A stretch of DNA of 64,000 bases, taken from NCBI GenBank assembly GCA_025057755.1, contig JANWVC010000014.1, forward strand, positions 1 through 64,000. The letters run 5' to 3'. The position numbers were made by a program, and so were the translations under genes. Positions 1 to 10,812 of this stretch are shown here, piece after piece. The notes below the pieces were generated by a model. The model did no database searches. It was given only the letters and a program-made list of their open reading frames with translations, and had not been told where the DNA came from. Position 1 is the first letter of the stretch. Each line of letters starts with the position of its first letter. This stretch comes from Limisphaera sp. (GTDB taxonomy: Bacteria > Verrucomicrobiota > Verrucomicrobiia > Limisphaerales > Limisphaeraceae).

Positions 1-3000
1 TCCGCCCGGCGCGTTGGCAGTTCCACCTCGCCGACGCAAAGTGATCACCGCGTTGGTTTGGTCTTCCCACACGTCGAACTGGGCCCGAGCAAATTCGATC
101 CTGCCACTGCCGGCCACCGAGCCGCCATAAATCCGCGCCAACCGGTGACGCGGCTGGCCGTCGTAGGTGGAGAACGCACCGCCTAAAACGATCTTACCAT
201 CCGGTTCCAACAGCAGCGTAGCCACCAATGCGTCGGCTCCCCCGCCAAAGTTTATGCTCGGGTCAGCGGTCCCATCCGGGTTCAGCCGAGTAATCCCACC
301 ACGCGTCACCCCGTTGCATCGCCGGAAAGCACCACCCACCACAAGGCGCATATCCGGCTGCAGCGCAAGGCTCCACACCGTGTCCTCGGCACCCACACCA
401 GGATCAAAACTCGGATCCACAGAGCCGTTGTCCAGCAAGCGCGCCAAACGGCTACGCGGCCATCCGTTGAATTCAGTAAAGGCTCCACCAATGACGATGC
501 GTCCATCGGGCTGCAGCAACACGGCCCGCACCGTATCATTCGCACCTAAGCCCACGCGGAACGTCGGATCCAACGAACCGTCGGGATTAAGACGAACCAG
601 CCTGGGGCTGCTCTGACCATTGAACCGTACAAAGTCACCAGCTACCAGCACCTTGCCTGCATGCACACTGTTCGTCGGATAAACAGCCACCGCATAGACT
701 GTGCCCTCAGCGCCGGTACCCGGGTCAAAGGAACTATCTACGGATCCGTCCTCATTCAACCGGACAATGCTCCGCCTGGGTACACCCCGAATCGTGGCGA
801 ATGATCCGCCCACAACAATTTTGCGAGCTCCTTGCCAGAACGTTTCCGCCAACGCAAACACTGGTTGATCCGTCCCTGCACCCACATTGAACGTGGTGTC
901 CAACGCGCCGTTAGACTGCAATCGAGTCAGGAAGTTCCGGGTCAAGCCGTTCACAGCCGTGAACATGCCTCCAATCAGAATGCGGCCGTTGGACTGAACT
1001 GTGATTGCATAGACCGGTCCATTCACCGCGGGAACAAACGTGTTGTCCAAAGCGCCGTCACTGCCATGCAGTCGCACCAGCCGTTGTCGCGTCACGGAGT
1101 TAGCCAGGGTAAATTCACCACCCACCAACAACTTGCCGTCCTGCTGCCGGGCCACACTAAAGACCACATCGTTAAAATGGCCCTCGCGGAACAACGTGTC
1201 CAATTCTCCCGCCGGCTCGTTGAAGCTTTCATCGTCAATGATCCGGAGAAGCGCCGTCGCCGGCTGTCCCAAAGCCGAGCCCGGAGACGCCCCCGACAAG
1301 GTCAACGTCACAAACCGATCACCAGGATCCACATTGGCGCCGTCCAAGATCTGCACCAAGAAACTCTTTGCGACCTCGCCCGGTCCAAAGGTCAACGTGC
1401 CATGGGTCGGCACAAAGTCTATCATGGGCACAGCCGTGCCGGGCTCCGCGCGGAAATTGACCGTCACGGTTTCAGCCGCCCCATCCGTCCGCACGACGGT
1501 GATCAAAGCATCTCCGCCGTTCTCTTTCACTCGGTATTCCGTGACGGGGAAAGCAACGAACCCCACCCGGTCATCGTTTGTGATCCACAACGTGGCGGTC
1601 GCCTGCGGTCCCAAGGAGGCCGGGTTGGGTACCCCGTTGAGTACGGGATCTCGTAAACGAAGAGTCACACGCTCGTCGGGCTCGACGAAACTGTCATCGA
1701 TCAAAGTCACCCAAAAGCCCTTGGAGGACACGTCGCCATGCGCCCAGGTCAAGACCACGTTGGTCGCAACGTAATCCACTCCTGCGGTGGCGGTGTTGTC
1801 TAACGTCTCTGCTATTACAGACAACGTGCCCGCACTGCTGCCCCGTCTCGAGACCGATACCCAAACCCGAGCGGATCCCTCTAAATCGCCGAAATGAGCG
1901 GCCTCAAAGTTTAGTTTTCCCCCAGGCGTGTCATCATCCACGATGGTCAAGACGGCATTGGAAATGCTCAATGCGGCGTTACCGACCGGCACAAGTCGTA
2001 GCAGCACGGTTTCATCCGATTCCACGACGCTATCATTAATGATAGGAATGGCAAATGTGAGATTGGTAACGCCATTAAGGAAGGTTAGTGTTCCGGAGCG
2101 CGACTGGTAATCGACACCCGGGGTAGCCGTGCCTCCTGCTACCACCTCGTACCGACAAGAAACTGTGCCAGAACTGCCATTCGTCCGGATGACTGTAATC
2201 ACCGCTTGGCCGACGCCCTCAACGACCGCGTAGTGCGTCGTTACGAATCCCAAAACGCCGGTCCGTCGATCGTCATCTACGACTTGGAAGTTTGCCAAGG
2301 ATCGCCCAAGAGCGCCTCCCAAAGGAATGTTCTCACCCCCTAAAAAGAACGTATCGGCAAAGGTGGGGTTGGCCAGACGGAAGGCGGTGTCTCGATCACC
2401 CTGCGTGCTGCTATCATCCACAAGATTTACGATCAACCGACCCGGCTGATAATTATAAAATTGCTGGCCAAAAACAGAGGTCGGCACAAAGTTGTCCCCA
2501 TAAAGTCCATCGCTCATCATGCGTGTCGTCGAGTTGGGCTGGCTGGCGGGCCACGGCGCCTGCCAAGAACTTAGGTAGATGGGTGGCACTGCGTAATACT
2601 GATAATCCACACCGCTGCGAGCCAGTCCTTCCTCGACTTCAAAGTTCACTCCGAGATATCCCAACGTCCCATTCGTTCTTATCAGATCCACGGACAGGGC
2701 CGCTTGATTTTCGTTGGCCGTATAAGCCGTCCGGACAAAGCCAACATTGCCAGGCCCGGGCGTGGAACCCCCGATTAACCGCGCCACGTTCATGCGGTTG
2801 CGGACGCCGTCTCGGGACTTGGGCTCGATCCAAAGGTTAGGATCCGCGTTTGCCTCCGGCCGGATTTGACGCAGTGCCTGTCCGCCCCCTACCTTGTCAA
2901 ACAGCCCGCCGATCATGACGTTCCCATCAGACTGCACGCCTGTGGCAAATACAATGCCTCGCGGATCTGCAAACCTTGCCCGGAACAGTCCGGCAAACTG

Positions 3001-5658
3001 ATTATACGCGGTATCCAGGAAAGAAGTGTCGAGCGTGCCGTCCGAATACAATCGGGCAAAACTTCGGCGCGGCGTTCCGTTGTAAGTATCGAAGCTTCCC
3101 CCGATGTAAATCAGGTCACCCCACAACTCAATGGCATAGATCGGGCCATCCGTGCCTCGACTACCAGGGTCGAACTCGGGGTCCAAGGTCCCGTTAGCTA
3201 ACAGCCGGGCAATGTTATTCCTGGGACTTAAGTTGACCCGACTGAATTCCCCGCCAATCAAGATCCTGCCATTCGGTTGAATACGAATGGCATAGACCCG
3301 GCCGTCCGTGCCCGACCCGGGCTGGAAAGTTGTGTCCAACTCACCGGTGCCCAACAGTCGCGCAATCCCGCCTCGGATTTGACCTGCGACCGTATTGAAT
3401 TCACCGCCGATCAACAAGCGATTATCCGGTTGCAAAGCCAGCGCCCAGACCGGCCCATCGGGACCAAGGCCAGGATCAAAACTCATGTCCACCGAACCAT
3501 CCCGATTTAAGCGAGCCACATATCGTCGCGGGATCCCGTTCACGACGGTGAAGTCCCCACCAATATACACTTTCCCATCCGACTGTGCGACGACTGCCCA
3601 AACGGGTCCGTTGGGGCCGTCTCCGGGTCGAAAAGTTGCATCCAAAACGCCGTTTCCGTCGATCCGCGCTACCCGCATGCGACTCTGCCCCGCATAGGAT
3701 GTAAAGCCCCCCGCGATGACCCACTGCCCCCCAGGAAAAGGGGCAATACAACTGATGAAATCATCAGCCCCTCCTGTCGCCGCGAAGGTGGTATCTAGCG
3801 AACCATCATCATTCAGCCGAGCGATGCGAGCCCGTGGGATCGTGTTGTAATTACGGAAATCCCCTACGATGATTGTTCGATTATCCGACTGCACTGCCAG
3901 CCCGTACACCGGACCATCTGCTCCCGGGTTGGGCAGGTTCCGCGGCGAGGTCGTGACCGGCGGCACCATGAATACCCCATAGTCAGGGTTATGATATTGA
4001 TCGACCGACCCAGCTGGCGGATCGCGATCGTCAAACAAAATCGTCACCGTGGTCTGATTGACCGTGCCTACCAAGGTGGGACGATTATCCACGTTCCGAT
4101 ACAAAAAGATCTGAAAATCCTCATTAAATTCGGTCCTCGTATCGTTGGTCACAAGCAGGTTGATGGCCTTGGATCGAAAGTCGTTTTGTCCCCAATCGAG
4201 ACTGCCGCCGCCGGGGAAACTGTAGTTTGGAAGCATTTCAAAGTCTGGGTAAAGCCCGCGGATACCAATCGGCTCGTCCGGCGGCGTCGGCGTGGCGTAA
4301 TCAGACCCCGGTTGCAAGGCAAAGACGTTGTTATCCATCTCCGCATCATTGGCATCATCGCCGGCACCCAGGAAGTTGTTTACCCGATACCGAAGCGTCG
4401 CCGAATCCCGGTTGGTCCCCGACCGCACAACCCAAATCGTAACTTGAGACCAGTACCCGTTTACGTCCTCAAGGGTCCGGTGGACCAAACGAGCGAAATT
4501 GAAAATAGCGTTGGTGGGTTGAAACAACAAATCCGGCGGATCATTCGTTCCGACCGGTTGGAAATTGCGTTCCCATATCGGGTCAATGTCTGCATCCAAA
4601 ATGCGCACGATCACGCGGCCAAAAGCTCCGTCAATCCGAGGCGGAGCAACCTCAGACGATTCATTCGGGTCCGGTCGGGCATTGGACAACACCACGGCGA
4701 AACTCCGGTTTGTCATCGGCATGCCGTTGTCAGGAACGATGGAAATCAAGATGCGTTTGGTCATCTCGCCGTGGTCAAAAACCAAGGTTCCTTCCACAGG
4801 GACAAAGTCCTGCAGGGCCACCGCCGGAATTTCCTGGCCCGGCATAAGCACGTCATTATCCGTGATCTCCTGCGTAGCATAATCCACCAACATGCGGCCG
4901 GTTGCTCCACCCACCCGCGTTACAGTCACCAACAGACCCGGTACCCCAAACTGATAGTAAGTCTCCCACGTGCTGGCATCTCCAGCGGCGACGCTCTCCA
5001 ATTCGGAGCACTGGTACACCGGCACGCGGCGCACACCCTGACGCGTGATGCGTGTGAACATGTCTTCCGTTGCAAACCGGAATACGCCTCCGGAGTAATA
5101 AGCCCAACTCAGAATCACCTCGCCCCCCGCGCCACCCAGCAACCCTGTGTTTAGTCCCACGGCGATGTAATAGACACGCCCTTCTTCGGCGTTGAACCGG
5201 AGCGCACTGCCTCCGCCGCCCACAGTCGTCAGGCCGGCTGCCCCGATCATGCCATTGGGAACTTTAATGTAACCAACGGGTGGAGAATTGTCGTTGGCAG
5301 CAACTTGCCTCAACTCCGAAAGCCGTTCGCCCGTGTACACTGCCAAGACCGTATCAGGCCCACCGGGAGTCGCCAACGTGTCCCATTGAACCTCCCCTGT
5401 CCGCGGCGCCATCCATCGATACCAAATGGAAGGAACCACGAATCCCGCATGGCTAGGTTCACCCACCTCGAATGTGGCCCGGGCCAAGTTGCCGGTCACC
5501 GTTCCATACAAACCCGTGAGTTGTTGGGCACTGGCAAAATTGTCATTGGCCGGCTGGCTCCACAATTGACAGGTCGCGGCTATCCATGTCATGCCGACCA
5601 CCAGCCAGCCTCTGACACCGGCGTTTTTCGTCCCGAGCTTGCCTGTCGCGCTGCTCAT
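1..5658 (-). CDS. Giant exported delta-60 repeat / Calx-beta protein (partial)
   Basis: The reading frame is open from the ATG at 5658 to the window edge, at least 1886 codons; the C-terminus lies outside. The N-terminus is basic then hydrophobic (about residues 1-34, ending near CQLWSQ), a signal peptide. It is followed by a PPC-like beta domain (about 35-125, starting ANDNFASAQ) and Calx-beta-like domains (about 200-540). Next come six or seven delta-60 repeats (about 570-935, each ending in forms such as DGSLDTTF), a second Calx-beta group (about 960-1470, with acidic DD ends), seven more delta-60 repeats (about 1480-1850) and the start of another Calx-beta domain. Delta-60 repeats are thought to form beta-propeller-like folds, and Calx-beta domains bind calcium in some families. 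I infer a cell-surface or secreted adhesin-like protein. It starts 18 bp after the preceding gene and is probably the last member of that operon. No catalytic domain is visible. Confidence 0.85.
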   Translation of the reverse strand, partial: MSSATGKLGTKNAGVRGWLVVGMTWIAATCQLWSQPANDNFASAQQLTGLYGTVTGNLARATFEVGEPSHAGFVVPSIWYRWMAPRTGEVQWDTLATPGGPDTVLAVYTGERLSELRQVAANDNSPPVGYIKVPNGMIGAAGLTTVGGGGSALRFNAEEGRVYYIAVGLNTGLLGGAGGEVILSWAYYSGGVFRFATEDMFTRITRQGVRRVPVYQCSELESVAAGDASTWETYYQFGVPGLLVTVTRVGGATGRMLVDYATQEITDNDVLMPGQEIPAVALQDFVPVEGTLVFDHGEMTKRILISIVPDNGMPMTNRSFAVVLSNARPDPNESSEVAPPRIDGAFGRVIVRILDADIDPIWERNFQPVGTNDPPDLLFQPTNAIFNFARLVHRTLEDVNGYWSQVTIWVVRSGTNRDSATLRYRVNNFLGAGDDANDAEMDNNVFALQPGSDYATPTPPDEPIGIRGLYPDFEMLPNYSFPGGGSLDWGQNDFRSKAINLLVTNDTRTEFNEDFQIFLYRNVDNRPTLVGTVNQTTVTILFDDRDPPAGSVDQYHNPDYGVFMVPPVTTSPRNLPNPGADGPVYGLAVQSDNRTIIVGDFRNYNTIPRARIARLNDDGSLDTTFAATGGADDFISCIAPFPGGQWVIAGGFTSYAGQSRMRVARIDGNGVLDATFRPGDGPNGPVWAVVAQSDGKVYIGGDFTVVNGIPRRYVARLNRDGSVDMSFDPGLGPDGPVWALALQPDNRLLIGGEFNTVAGQIRGGIARLLGTGELDTTFQPGSGTDGRVYAIRIQPNGRILIGGEFSRVNLSPRNNIARLLANGTLDPEFDPGSRGTDGPIYAIELWGDLIYIGGSFDTYNGTPRRSFARLYSDGTLDTSFLDTAYNQFAGLFRARFADPRGIVFATGVQSDGNVMIGGLFDKVGGGQALRQIRPEANADPNLWIEPKSRDGVRNRMNVARLIGGSTPGPGNVGFVRTAYTANENQAALSVDLIRTNGTLGYLGVNFEVEEGLARSGVDYQYYAVPPIYLSSWQAPWPASQPNSTTRMMSDGLYGDNFVPTSVFGQQFYNYQPGRLIVNLVDDSSTQGDRDTAFRLANPTFADTFFLGGENIPLGGALGRSLANFQVVDDDRRTGVLGFVTTHYAVVEGVGQAVITVIRTNGSSGTVSCRYEVVAGGTATPGVDYQSRSGTLTFLNGVTNLTFAIPIINDSVVESDETVLLRLVPVGNAALSISNAVLTIVDDDTPGGKLNFEAAHFGDLEGSARVWVSVSRRGSSAGTLSVIAETLDNTATAGVDYVATNVVLTWAHGDVSSKGFWVTLIDDSFVEPDERVTLRLRDPVLNGVPNPASLGPQATATLWITNDDRVGFVAFPVTEYRVKENGGDALITVVRTDGAAETVTVNFRAEPGTAVPMIDFVPTHGTLTFGPGEVAKSFLVQILDGANVDPGDRFVTLTLSGASPGSALGQPATALLRIIDDESFNEPAGELDTLFREGHFNDVVFSVARQQDGKLLVGGEFTLANSVTRQRLVRLHGSDGALDNTFVPAVNGPVYAITVQSNGRILIGGMFTAVNGLTRNFLTRLQSNGALDTTFNVGAGTDQPVFALAETFWQGARKIVVGGSFATIRGVPRRSIVRLNEDGSVDSSFDPGTGAEGTVYAVAVYPTNSVHAGKVLVAGDFVRFNGQSSPRLVRLNPDGSLDPTFRVGLGANDTVRAVLLQPDGRIVIGGAFTEFNGWPRSRLARLLDNGSVDPSFDPGVGAEDTVWSLALQPDMRLVVGGAFRRCNGVTRGGITRLNPDGTADPSINFGGGADALVATLLLEPDGKIVLGGAFSTYDGQPRHRLARIYGGSVAGSGRIEFARAQFDVWEDQTNAVITLRRRGGTANAPGG
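110..1230 (-). repeat. Delta-60 repeat array, distal block
   Basis: About seven tandem coding repeats of 50-56 residues (150-170 bp) within the giant protein. Each carries a segment like [13 protein letters not shown] and ends in a D-G-[ST]-x-D-[PST]-[ST]-F motif. Repeat ends fall near positions 1200, 1050, 900, 750, 575, 420 and 270. The DNA copies are diverged, so recombination between them is unlikely to be frequent. Confidence 0.75.
2860..3960 (-). repeat. Delta-60 repeat array, proximal block
   Basis: Six clear and one degenerate tandem delta-60 repeats. The ends read [39 protein letters not shown] and DGTLDTSF, near 3805, 3645, 3490, 3345, 3190 and 3035. The last copy, near 2850, has lost the motif. 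The array sits between two Calx-beta groups. Confidence 0.75.
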
Positions 5659-5676
5659 AGGTTTTGCCAAAACTGT

Positions 5677-8652
5677 TTATGGAAGAGGCGGCTCCACTTG
5701 AACTCGATAAAACCGGACTCCTTGCGGAGCTGCGGGGAGTCGCACCGCTCCACGGCCTGGAAGTTGATTCAAAAGACACGGCGGATTCGTGCAGCTCTCC
5801 CCCGGCGGCAGAGGCAACACGCTGAAGTTCGTCGTCAAAACGACCCTCCAATCCTGCGTGGTGAGTGAAGTTGCCTCCCAGATCGTGTTGGTCGCGCCTC
5901 TTATCGAAGGCCAAGCCAAAACAATCCACTGCGTCCCATCCGGGGATGCTGACAGCCGCACATCTTCGGGCACAAGGATTGGAATGGTATCCAAAGCGTT
6001 GGGGGTGCCGTCACCGTCCAAGTCCAGTTCTTTTGAAAGGACTAATGCAGTATTTACCTGCAATTGCCGTGCCCCAACCTGGAGATTGGTTGAACCATAA
6101 TACCCACCGGCATACGTTGGCACCCACCGCAATCGTCCGTTGTTATATCTGCTTGAATGAGCTATTTCGGCTAGACGATGGGTTCCCACGATCAAGTCTG
6201 CGTAGTAAATGACCAGGTTCGGGGCGATGTTCAGTGCTACCAAGGCGTTATTATGCTCATTAGTGGCGTGATTCAACAGAACCAGTTGGTCTACATATAG
6301 GGCATTGCTCGGGCCTACACCTTGAAACACGAACATTGCACCAAAAGCCCCGTCCAGCACGAGGCGGCCGATCGCCATGTTGTTCGTAAAACCGGAAGGG
6401 GTTGGGCCTCTGTCTTCCCCAGCCCATAAGGTGACATTATAAGCGTACGCCGGTGCAATGTTAGTAATGGTCGTCCCCCGCAAATCGCCTAATCGCGGCC
6501 GGAGGGTCAAGGTTAGGCCGTCCCGGGTCAACCACACGTTGTTCGTTGTATCTCCATCGCCCAAAAACTCCGAGGCGCCAAGAATCAACCGGCGGCCTGC
6601 CTCCACCACTTGGTTGGTCAGGAGCAACCGGCTTCCTTGCAACTCAACGTCTCCAAAGGGTGCAGCCACTTGTCCCCATTGATTCGTCGCCCGGCTGCCC
6701 AGTCGTACTTCCGTCGCACTCAGACGGAAGGAACCAACTGTAGCCACGATATGTCCCTCATTTTCAAAATGGCGGGCTTGAATGTCCCATGCCTGCGCCG
6801 TTAGCCAGCCTTGGTTAACCACTGCCTCGTAAGGCTCCTGAAAAACGGAAGGATAGTAAGGCGGCCGACGAATTCCTGCAAACGTGGCCACGTTGCTAAT
6901 GGCGATGACTCCATAATTAGTCAAATATCGTAGCCTCGGCAAACTGTCCGCCCATGTGATCCGGTTGGTCATCAAGTTTAATTCCCCATATGGGTTGAAC
7001 GGCGGGACACTCCAGGGCGGTTGTATGTAAGCCACAGGTGGGTTGGTCGTCAGGGTCAGCCTCTCCGCATCGATCAACAAGCTGCCGAAGACATTCAGTT
7101 TATCTGCGATCCGAACCTCCCGGGGCTGTCGCGGGCTGCTCAGGACAAGATCTTCGATCCTTGTCTCAGCACTGGGCAGAAAATAGTTGCTTACCATTAA
7201 CACCTTGTAAATTAGCCCGACACCGTCGCTCGTGATGTTCGTCCACATACCGACCCATGCATGCAAATCACCCACGATACGGGGAATTCTCGGAAACTGT
7301 AGGTGTCGAATTTGCAGTAGGCCGTTGGTAGATCCCAAGCGAACAGCACTATACGGGGCTTCGATCTGGGCCTGGGCGTTATCCGCCAGATGGTTCGTGG
7401 CTTCCAACCGCAGATAACTTGGCGCCGAGATCCGCGCGTCTCGCAAATCCAAAATCTGACGAGCCACAAGCTCCACCCGCCCGGCAACATTCGAAAACAC
7501 GCTGCCCGGTTGCGTTTCGGATGGGACCATCGCCGCCGGGATAATCCGGGTTCGATAACCGGAATTCGTAATATCCAGGACCAAGTTGGTTCCGATTGTG
7601 TAAAACCAGGAATTGGAATCGAACGTCGTTCCCCCTACGACAGGCATAGTCGAGTAAAACGAAGGCTGCACGCCGCTCAACCAGAAGTTGAAGGGGCGAG
7701 AAGCGCCTCTTGGGCTCAACGAAGAGGCATAAAGCGTTCCATTGGTGAGATTAAAGATATAGTTATTCGGCGTGAGAAATTCCATAAGATACAGATCGTT
7801 GGTGGTGCGCTCCAGCGTCACAAGGTTCGAGAATACGCCTTGCCACCGGATTACGTTGAACCAAGGGGTCATCCGCACTTCGGCCTGGGAGATCTCCCCG
7901 CCGTTATAGACATACACCGCTTGGATGAGGAGACTATTATTAGGCAGTTGGGTTGTCAGAACATGACTGGTGAAGCCCACGGGCAAAACTACCTGGCTAA
8001 GACTGAGCCCCGTAAGCTGCCTGACCTGATGCAAAGGGCTTTGCAACGGCGGCTGGTTGGCACCAAACCTTCCGAGGATCTGATTTGTGTCAAAACCCCA
8101 ATGGAGATCATAAGTGCGCGTGCTTAAGTTGGTATCTCCTGCCTCTTGAAAGCGCACTTCGCCCCCCCGCAAATCGACGTTATCTCCCGTAAGATTCAAC
8201 TGGCCCAGAGACGATATCTCAAGTCGCCCGCGATTGATAATATTGGTTGCCTGCACCAGCAGCCAGAGTGCACTGCTGACTTCAGCACCGTTCGGATTCA
8301 CCAAGCCTTCGTTGTGGAACACGCTCGCAGGACGACGCTGTGGATTAGATATGGGATTAAAGGACTGAAAACGGTAACCGGGATAGCCCCACCATCGGCC
8401 TCGGTTAGTGATATAGAGCATGTTCTGGAACTCAATGGGCTGCAGCAAGGCCAGATTGGTCAATCCGATAGTCCCCAAGTTGAGAACGCGGTAAGCGTCA
8501 ATCGCAGGGAGCGGTTCCGGCGGAAAGGTGGCTTGCAAAACGCCAGTATTTAAAAACAGCTCCTGAGTGGCCCTTCCGTTGGGCAGTGCCAGACCAAGCA
8601 GCATTCCCACTCCACCCGCCGCCCATGTGGCTTTCCAAGTGCGTATGCTCAT
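5677..8652 (-). CDS. Exported Thr/Asn-rich beta-structured surface protein, 991 aa
   Basis: The ATG at 8652 begins a signal peptide (hydrophobic stretch about residues 9-24, cleavage near GRATQ). The body is long, low in Cys and Lys, and rich in T, N and aromatic residues in strand-like patterns such as LEISSLGQLNLTGDNVDLRG. That resembles the filamentous-haemagglutinin/beta-helix type, but I recognise no named family. Near the C-terminus LDLDGDGTPNALD is a thrombospondin type 3-like calcium-binding motif. The protein ends in a roughly 90-residue module finishing FYRV, also seen in neighbouring exported proteins. Its ATG overlaps the stop of the upstream gene (ATGA, 4 bp), so translation is probably coupled. 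I infer a secreted or surface structural protein of unknown role. Confidence 0.75.
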   Translation of the reverse strand: MSIRTWKATWAAGGVGMLLGLALPNGRATQELFLNTGVLQATFPPEPLPAIDAYRVLNLGTIGLTNLALLQPIEFQNMLYITNRGRWWGYPGYRFQSFNPISNPQRRPASVFHNEGLVNPNGAEVSSALWLLVQATNIINRGRLEISSLGQLNLTGDNVDLRGGEVRFQEAGDTNLSTRTYDLHWGFDTNQILGRFGANQPPLQSPLHQVRQLTGLSLSQVVLPVGFTSHVLTTQLPNNSLLIQAVYVYNGGEISQAEVRMTPWFNVIRWQGVFSNLVTLERTTNDLYLMEFLTPNNYIFNLTNGTLYASSLSPRGASRPFNFWLSGVQPSFYSTMPVVGGTTFDSNSWFYTIGTNLVLDITNSGYRTRIIPAAMVPSETQPGSVFSNVAGRVELVARQILDLRDARISAPSYLRLEATNHLADNAQAQIEAPYSAVRLGSTNGLLQIRHLQFPRIPRIVGDLHAWVGMWTNITSDGVGLIYKVLMVSNYFLPSAETRIEDLVLSSPRQPREVRIADKLNVFGSLLIDAERLTLTTNPPVAYIQPPWSVPPFNPYGELNLMTNRITWADSLPRLRYLTNYGVIAISNVATFAGIRRPPYYPSVFQEPYEAVVNQGWLTAQAWDIQARHFENEGHIVATVGSFRLSATEVRLGSRATNQWGQVAAPFGDVELQGSRLLLTNQVVEAGRRLILGASEFLGDGDTTNNVWLTRDGLTLTLRPRLGDLRGTTITNIAPAYAYNVTLWAGEDRGPTPSGFTNNMAIGRLVLDGAFGAMFVFQGVGPSNALYVDQLVLLNHATNEHNNALVALNIAPNLVIYYADLIVGTHRLAEIAHSSRYNNGRLRWVPTYAGGYYGSTNLQVGARQLQVNTALVLSKELDLDGDGTPNALDTIPILVPEDVRLSASPDGTQWIVLAWPSIRGATNTIWEATSLTTQDWRVVLTTNFSVLPLPPGESCTNPPCLLNQLPGRGAVRLPAAPQGVRFYRVQVEPPLP

Positions 8653-10805
8653 AAGCGAATGGTCAGTGTGTACGACTGCAATCGGCGTCGGCCTTGGGCA
8701 TCCTGAATCTGAAGCACGAAATCATAGATCCCGGCCACCCGGGGAGTACCTAACAGGGCGCCGCCGGGCGAAAGTTCCAGACCCAGTGGCAATCCCGGTG
8801 ACCCTTCTGCCAAAGAAAAGACGTACGGTGGTTGTCCTCCTTCGACCGTGAAGATTACCTGAAAATACTGGCCCACCACCCCGTACGGCAAGGCCAACGG
8901 TTGAACGTTGAGCGCGCTGAAGAGCATGTCCTCCAGATCGCGCAGACTTGCTCCTTGCGGGTAAACCACCGGAGCATTGGTGCTGCCGTCGAAACTGGCC
9001 CAGATGAAATTCGTGGTACTATTCCATTCACTCAAGCCGCTGAAGGGAAGGAAGGGGTCATACACATTAATATTCATGGGGCCGACCCGGTTGAAGCCGA
9101 TCTGAATATCCGGTTCAATGTGACCGGGCCCGGCCAAGCCCGGGATCGCGTTCGTCATGATGAAGGTCGCGGCAGTTTCTGTCCGAACAGCAGCGAGGAG
9201 GTTCAGATCAGTTGCTGTGAACAGAAAATCTGGCGCCACCACCACGCGCTGCAGGTGCTGCCGAATTACCCGGTTGTTTGTCACAGCATTCAGCGTGTAG
9301 TAATTGGTAATTGGCTGGAAGAATCGTCCGAGCAAGGAGTCATACTGCGCTCGGACAAACTGCATTCGCTCGATGCCCTGACGGTTCATGGGCACGTTGG
9401 TTTCACAACTCACTGGGTGGATGACCACCGCGTGGTTTGTGAAATATGTATACACATTCTGCGAAAACTGTTGGCCCAACTGGTTTGTGGCCACCGCCAC
9501 CGGATTTGTGACGACGGTGAGGATTGGCGGTAGGTTCGACAGCAAAACGTAACCGCACAAAGCATTCGTTGGGAGAATAAAGAAGTCACCAGACGGGATG
9601 TTCAATACCACGTGATTGGTCGTAACATTCGTGCAGATGCCTGCGGGAAATCCCCATGTGTTCTGACAGGGCCCAACATTGGTCGTCACTAGGGTGGCTA
9701 GCGTGTAAGGAAAGTACCGGTTTGTAACCACGTTTGCGAACGTATGCCGATAACGGATTACGTAATTGGTTACATAGTTTGTAGCCCAAACCAATCCTTG
9801 CCAGGGCGCAGGCGCCCATGGCGCATTCGTGAAATAGGCCACGATATTAGTCGTTATCTCGGTGGTGTAAACAGGATCAGTTTGGGCAATGACCAAGCCA
9901 GGATACAGCGTTTGCAACGCAAGCGCATCGTTTGTCCAGGCTGCTGCCACCAGAGTGTTCAAGTTCGAGCTGATCAACAATTGAGTTGTTTGATAGTTGG
10001 TATAAAACAACAGGCTATCTGACGTAATCGCTTCCCAATTGACATTGTTGCTCCGCCACAAGTATCGCAAACCGCCTACATCGTCCCGACTTAGCCCAGT
10101 CAAGTAAGCGCCATAATTGAACCATGCTGTTTCAGCCACGGGATAGCTGCTTTGTGCCAGAGGATCCACTTGATACTCGTAAGCATCGGCTAGTGGATCC
10201 GGGCCGCTGCAGATTTCGACGATCTGGTAGGAGTAAAGCACCCCGTTGACGTAGGCTGTGGGTTCAAAGGTGACAGGATCGAAATTCCGGCGGATTACGT
10301 GATAAATCATGTTAGGACAAGACAGCCCGGGAATCGGGTACCGGTCTCGCAAGCACCATGTCCACCGCACCGGTTCGGCCAAGCCGAGTTCTTCCAAAAT
10401 CAGATGCATGGCGATGGATTTTAGGTCGAGCAAGCCGAGCGCCTGGGCCCGGTAATTATAGCGAACCACTTCTAAGGGAAACTCAGTCAGATCAGGGCTA
10501 TACGACGAAACGTTTCGTAGGCCATTAAAATGAGCAATGGCTTGTTCCAACGCCGCCACGCCGTTTGAGCCGAAGTAATCAAGAAACGATGCGTCATATG
10601 CGTAATAGACGACCGGTAGATTCCACCGATACTCTTCGCCCAAATTCTTTGGAGCGCCGATGTCTGCTACCGAGGGCAAGTTATACCCAATCGCGGGCAC
10701 TTGATATGCCTCATTAACCGGGCCCAAGAGGCTGAAAGCATACATGTTAGCCCCTACGGCCAGCAGCAGCAGCAGCCCGCAACATGCTTTGGTACGGTGC
10801 CACAT
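8649..10805 (-). CDS. Exported protein with degenerate matrixin-like N-domain and putative Ig C-domain, 718 aa
   Basis: A signal peptide covers about residues 1-24 (MWHRTK then a Leu/Ala-rich core, ending MYAFS). The first 250 residues look like a matrix-metalloprotease-type fold: AIAHFNGL followed by a helix H-L-I-L-E-E-L-G-L-A-E-P. This aligns with the zinc motif HExGHxLGLxH but keeps only the first His, the Gly and the second Leu. The middle (about 260-520) is very rich in T-N pairs and aromatics, with a few Cys. The C-terminal 70 residues (starting VEGGQPPYVFSLAEGS, then LPLGLELSPGGALLGTP) match the putative Ig domain He_PIG. It lies 7 bp after the 627-aa gene and overlaps the next by 4 bp. 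It is probably catalytically inactive and surface-located; its function is unknown. Confidence 0.75.
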   Translation of the reverse strand: MWHRTKACCGLLLLLAVGANMYAFSLLGPVNEAYQVPAIGYNLPSVADIGAPKNLGEEYRWNLPVVYYAYDASFLDYFGSNGVAALEQAIAHFNGLRNVSSYSPDLTEFPLEVVRYNYRAQALGLLDLKSIAMHLILEELGLAEPVRWTWCLRDRYPIPGLSCPNMIYHVIRRNFDPVTFEPTAYVNGVLYSYQIVEICSGPDPLADAYEYQVDPLAQSSYPVAETAWFNYGAYLTGLSRDDVGGLRYLWRSNNVNWEAITSDSLLFYTNYQTTQLLISSNLNTLVAAAWTNDALALQTLYPGLVIAQTDPVYTTEITTNIVAYFTNAPWAPAPWQGLVWATNYVTNYVIRYRHTFANVVTNRYFPYTLATLVTTNVGPCQNTWGFPAGICTNVTTNHVVLNIPSGDFFILPTNALCGYVLLSNLPPILTVVTNPVAVATNQLGQQFSQNVYTYFTNHAVVIHPVSCETNVPMNRQGIERMQFVRAQYDSLLGRFFQPITNYYTLNAVTNNRVIRQHLQRVVVAPDFLFTATDLNLLAAVRTETAATFIMTNAIPGLAGPGHIEPDIQIGFNRVGPMNINVYDPFLPFSGLSEWNSTTNFIWASFDGSTNAPVVYPQGASLRDLEDMLFSALNVQPLALPYGVVGQYFQVIFTVEGGQPPYVFSLAEGSPGLPLGLELSPGGALLGTPRVAGIYDFVLQIQDAQGRRRLQSYTLTIRL

Positions 10806-10812
10806 AAACGAT

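Noticed and set aside
4000-5150. Long plus-strand open frame (387 codons) opposite the giant protein
   Set aside because: It is a shadow of the minus-strand gene, which carries clear repeats and domains in its own frame; the plus-strand translation has no motifs.
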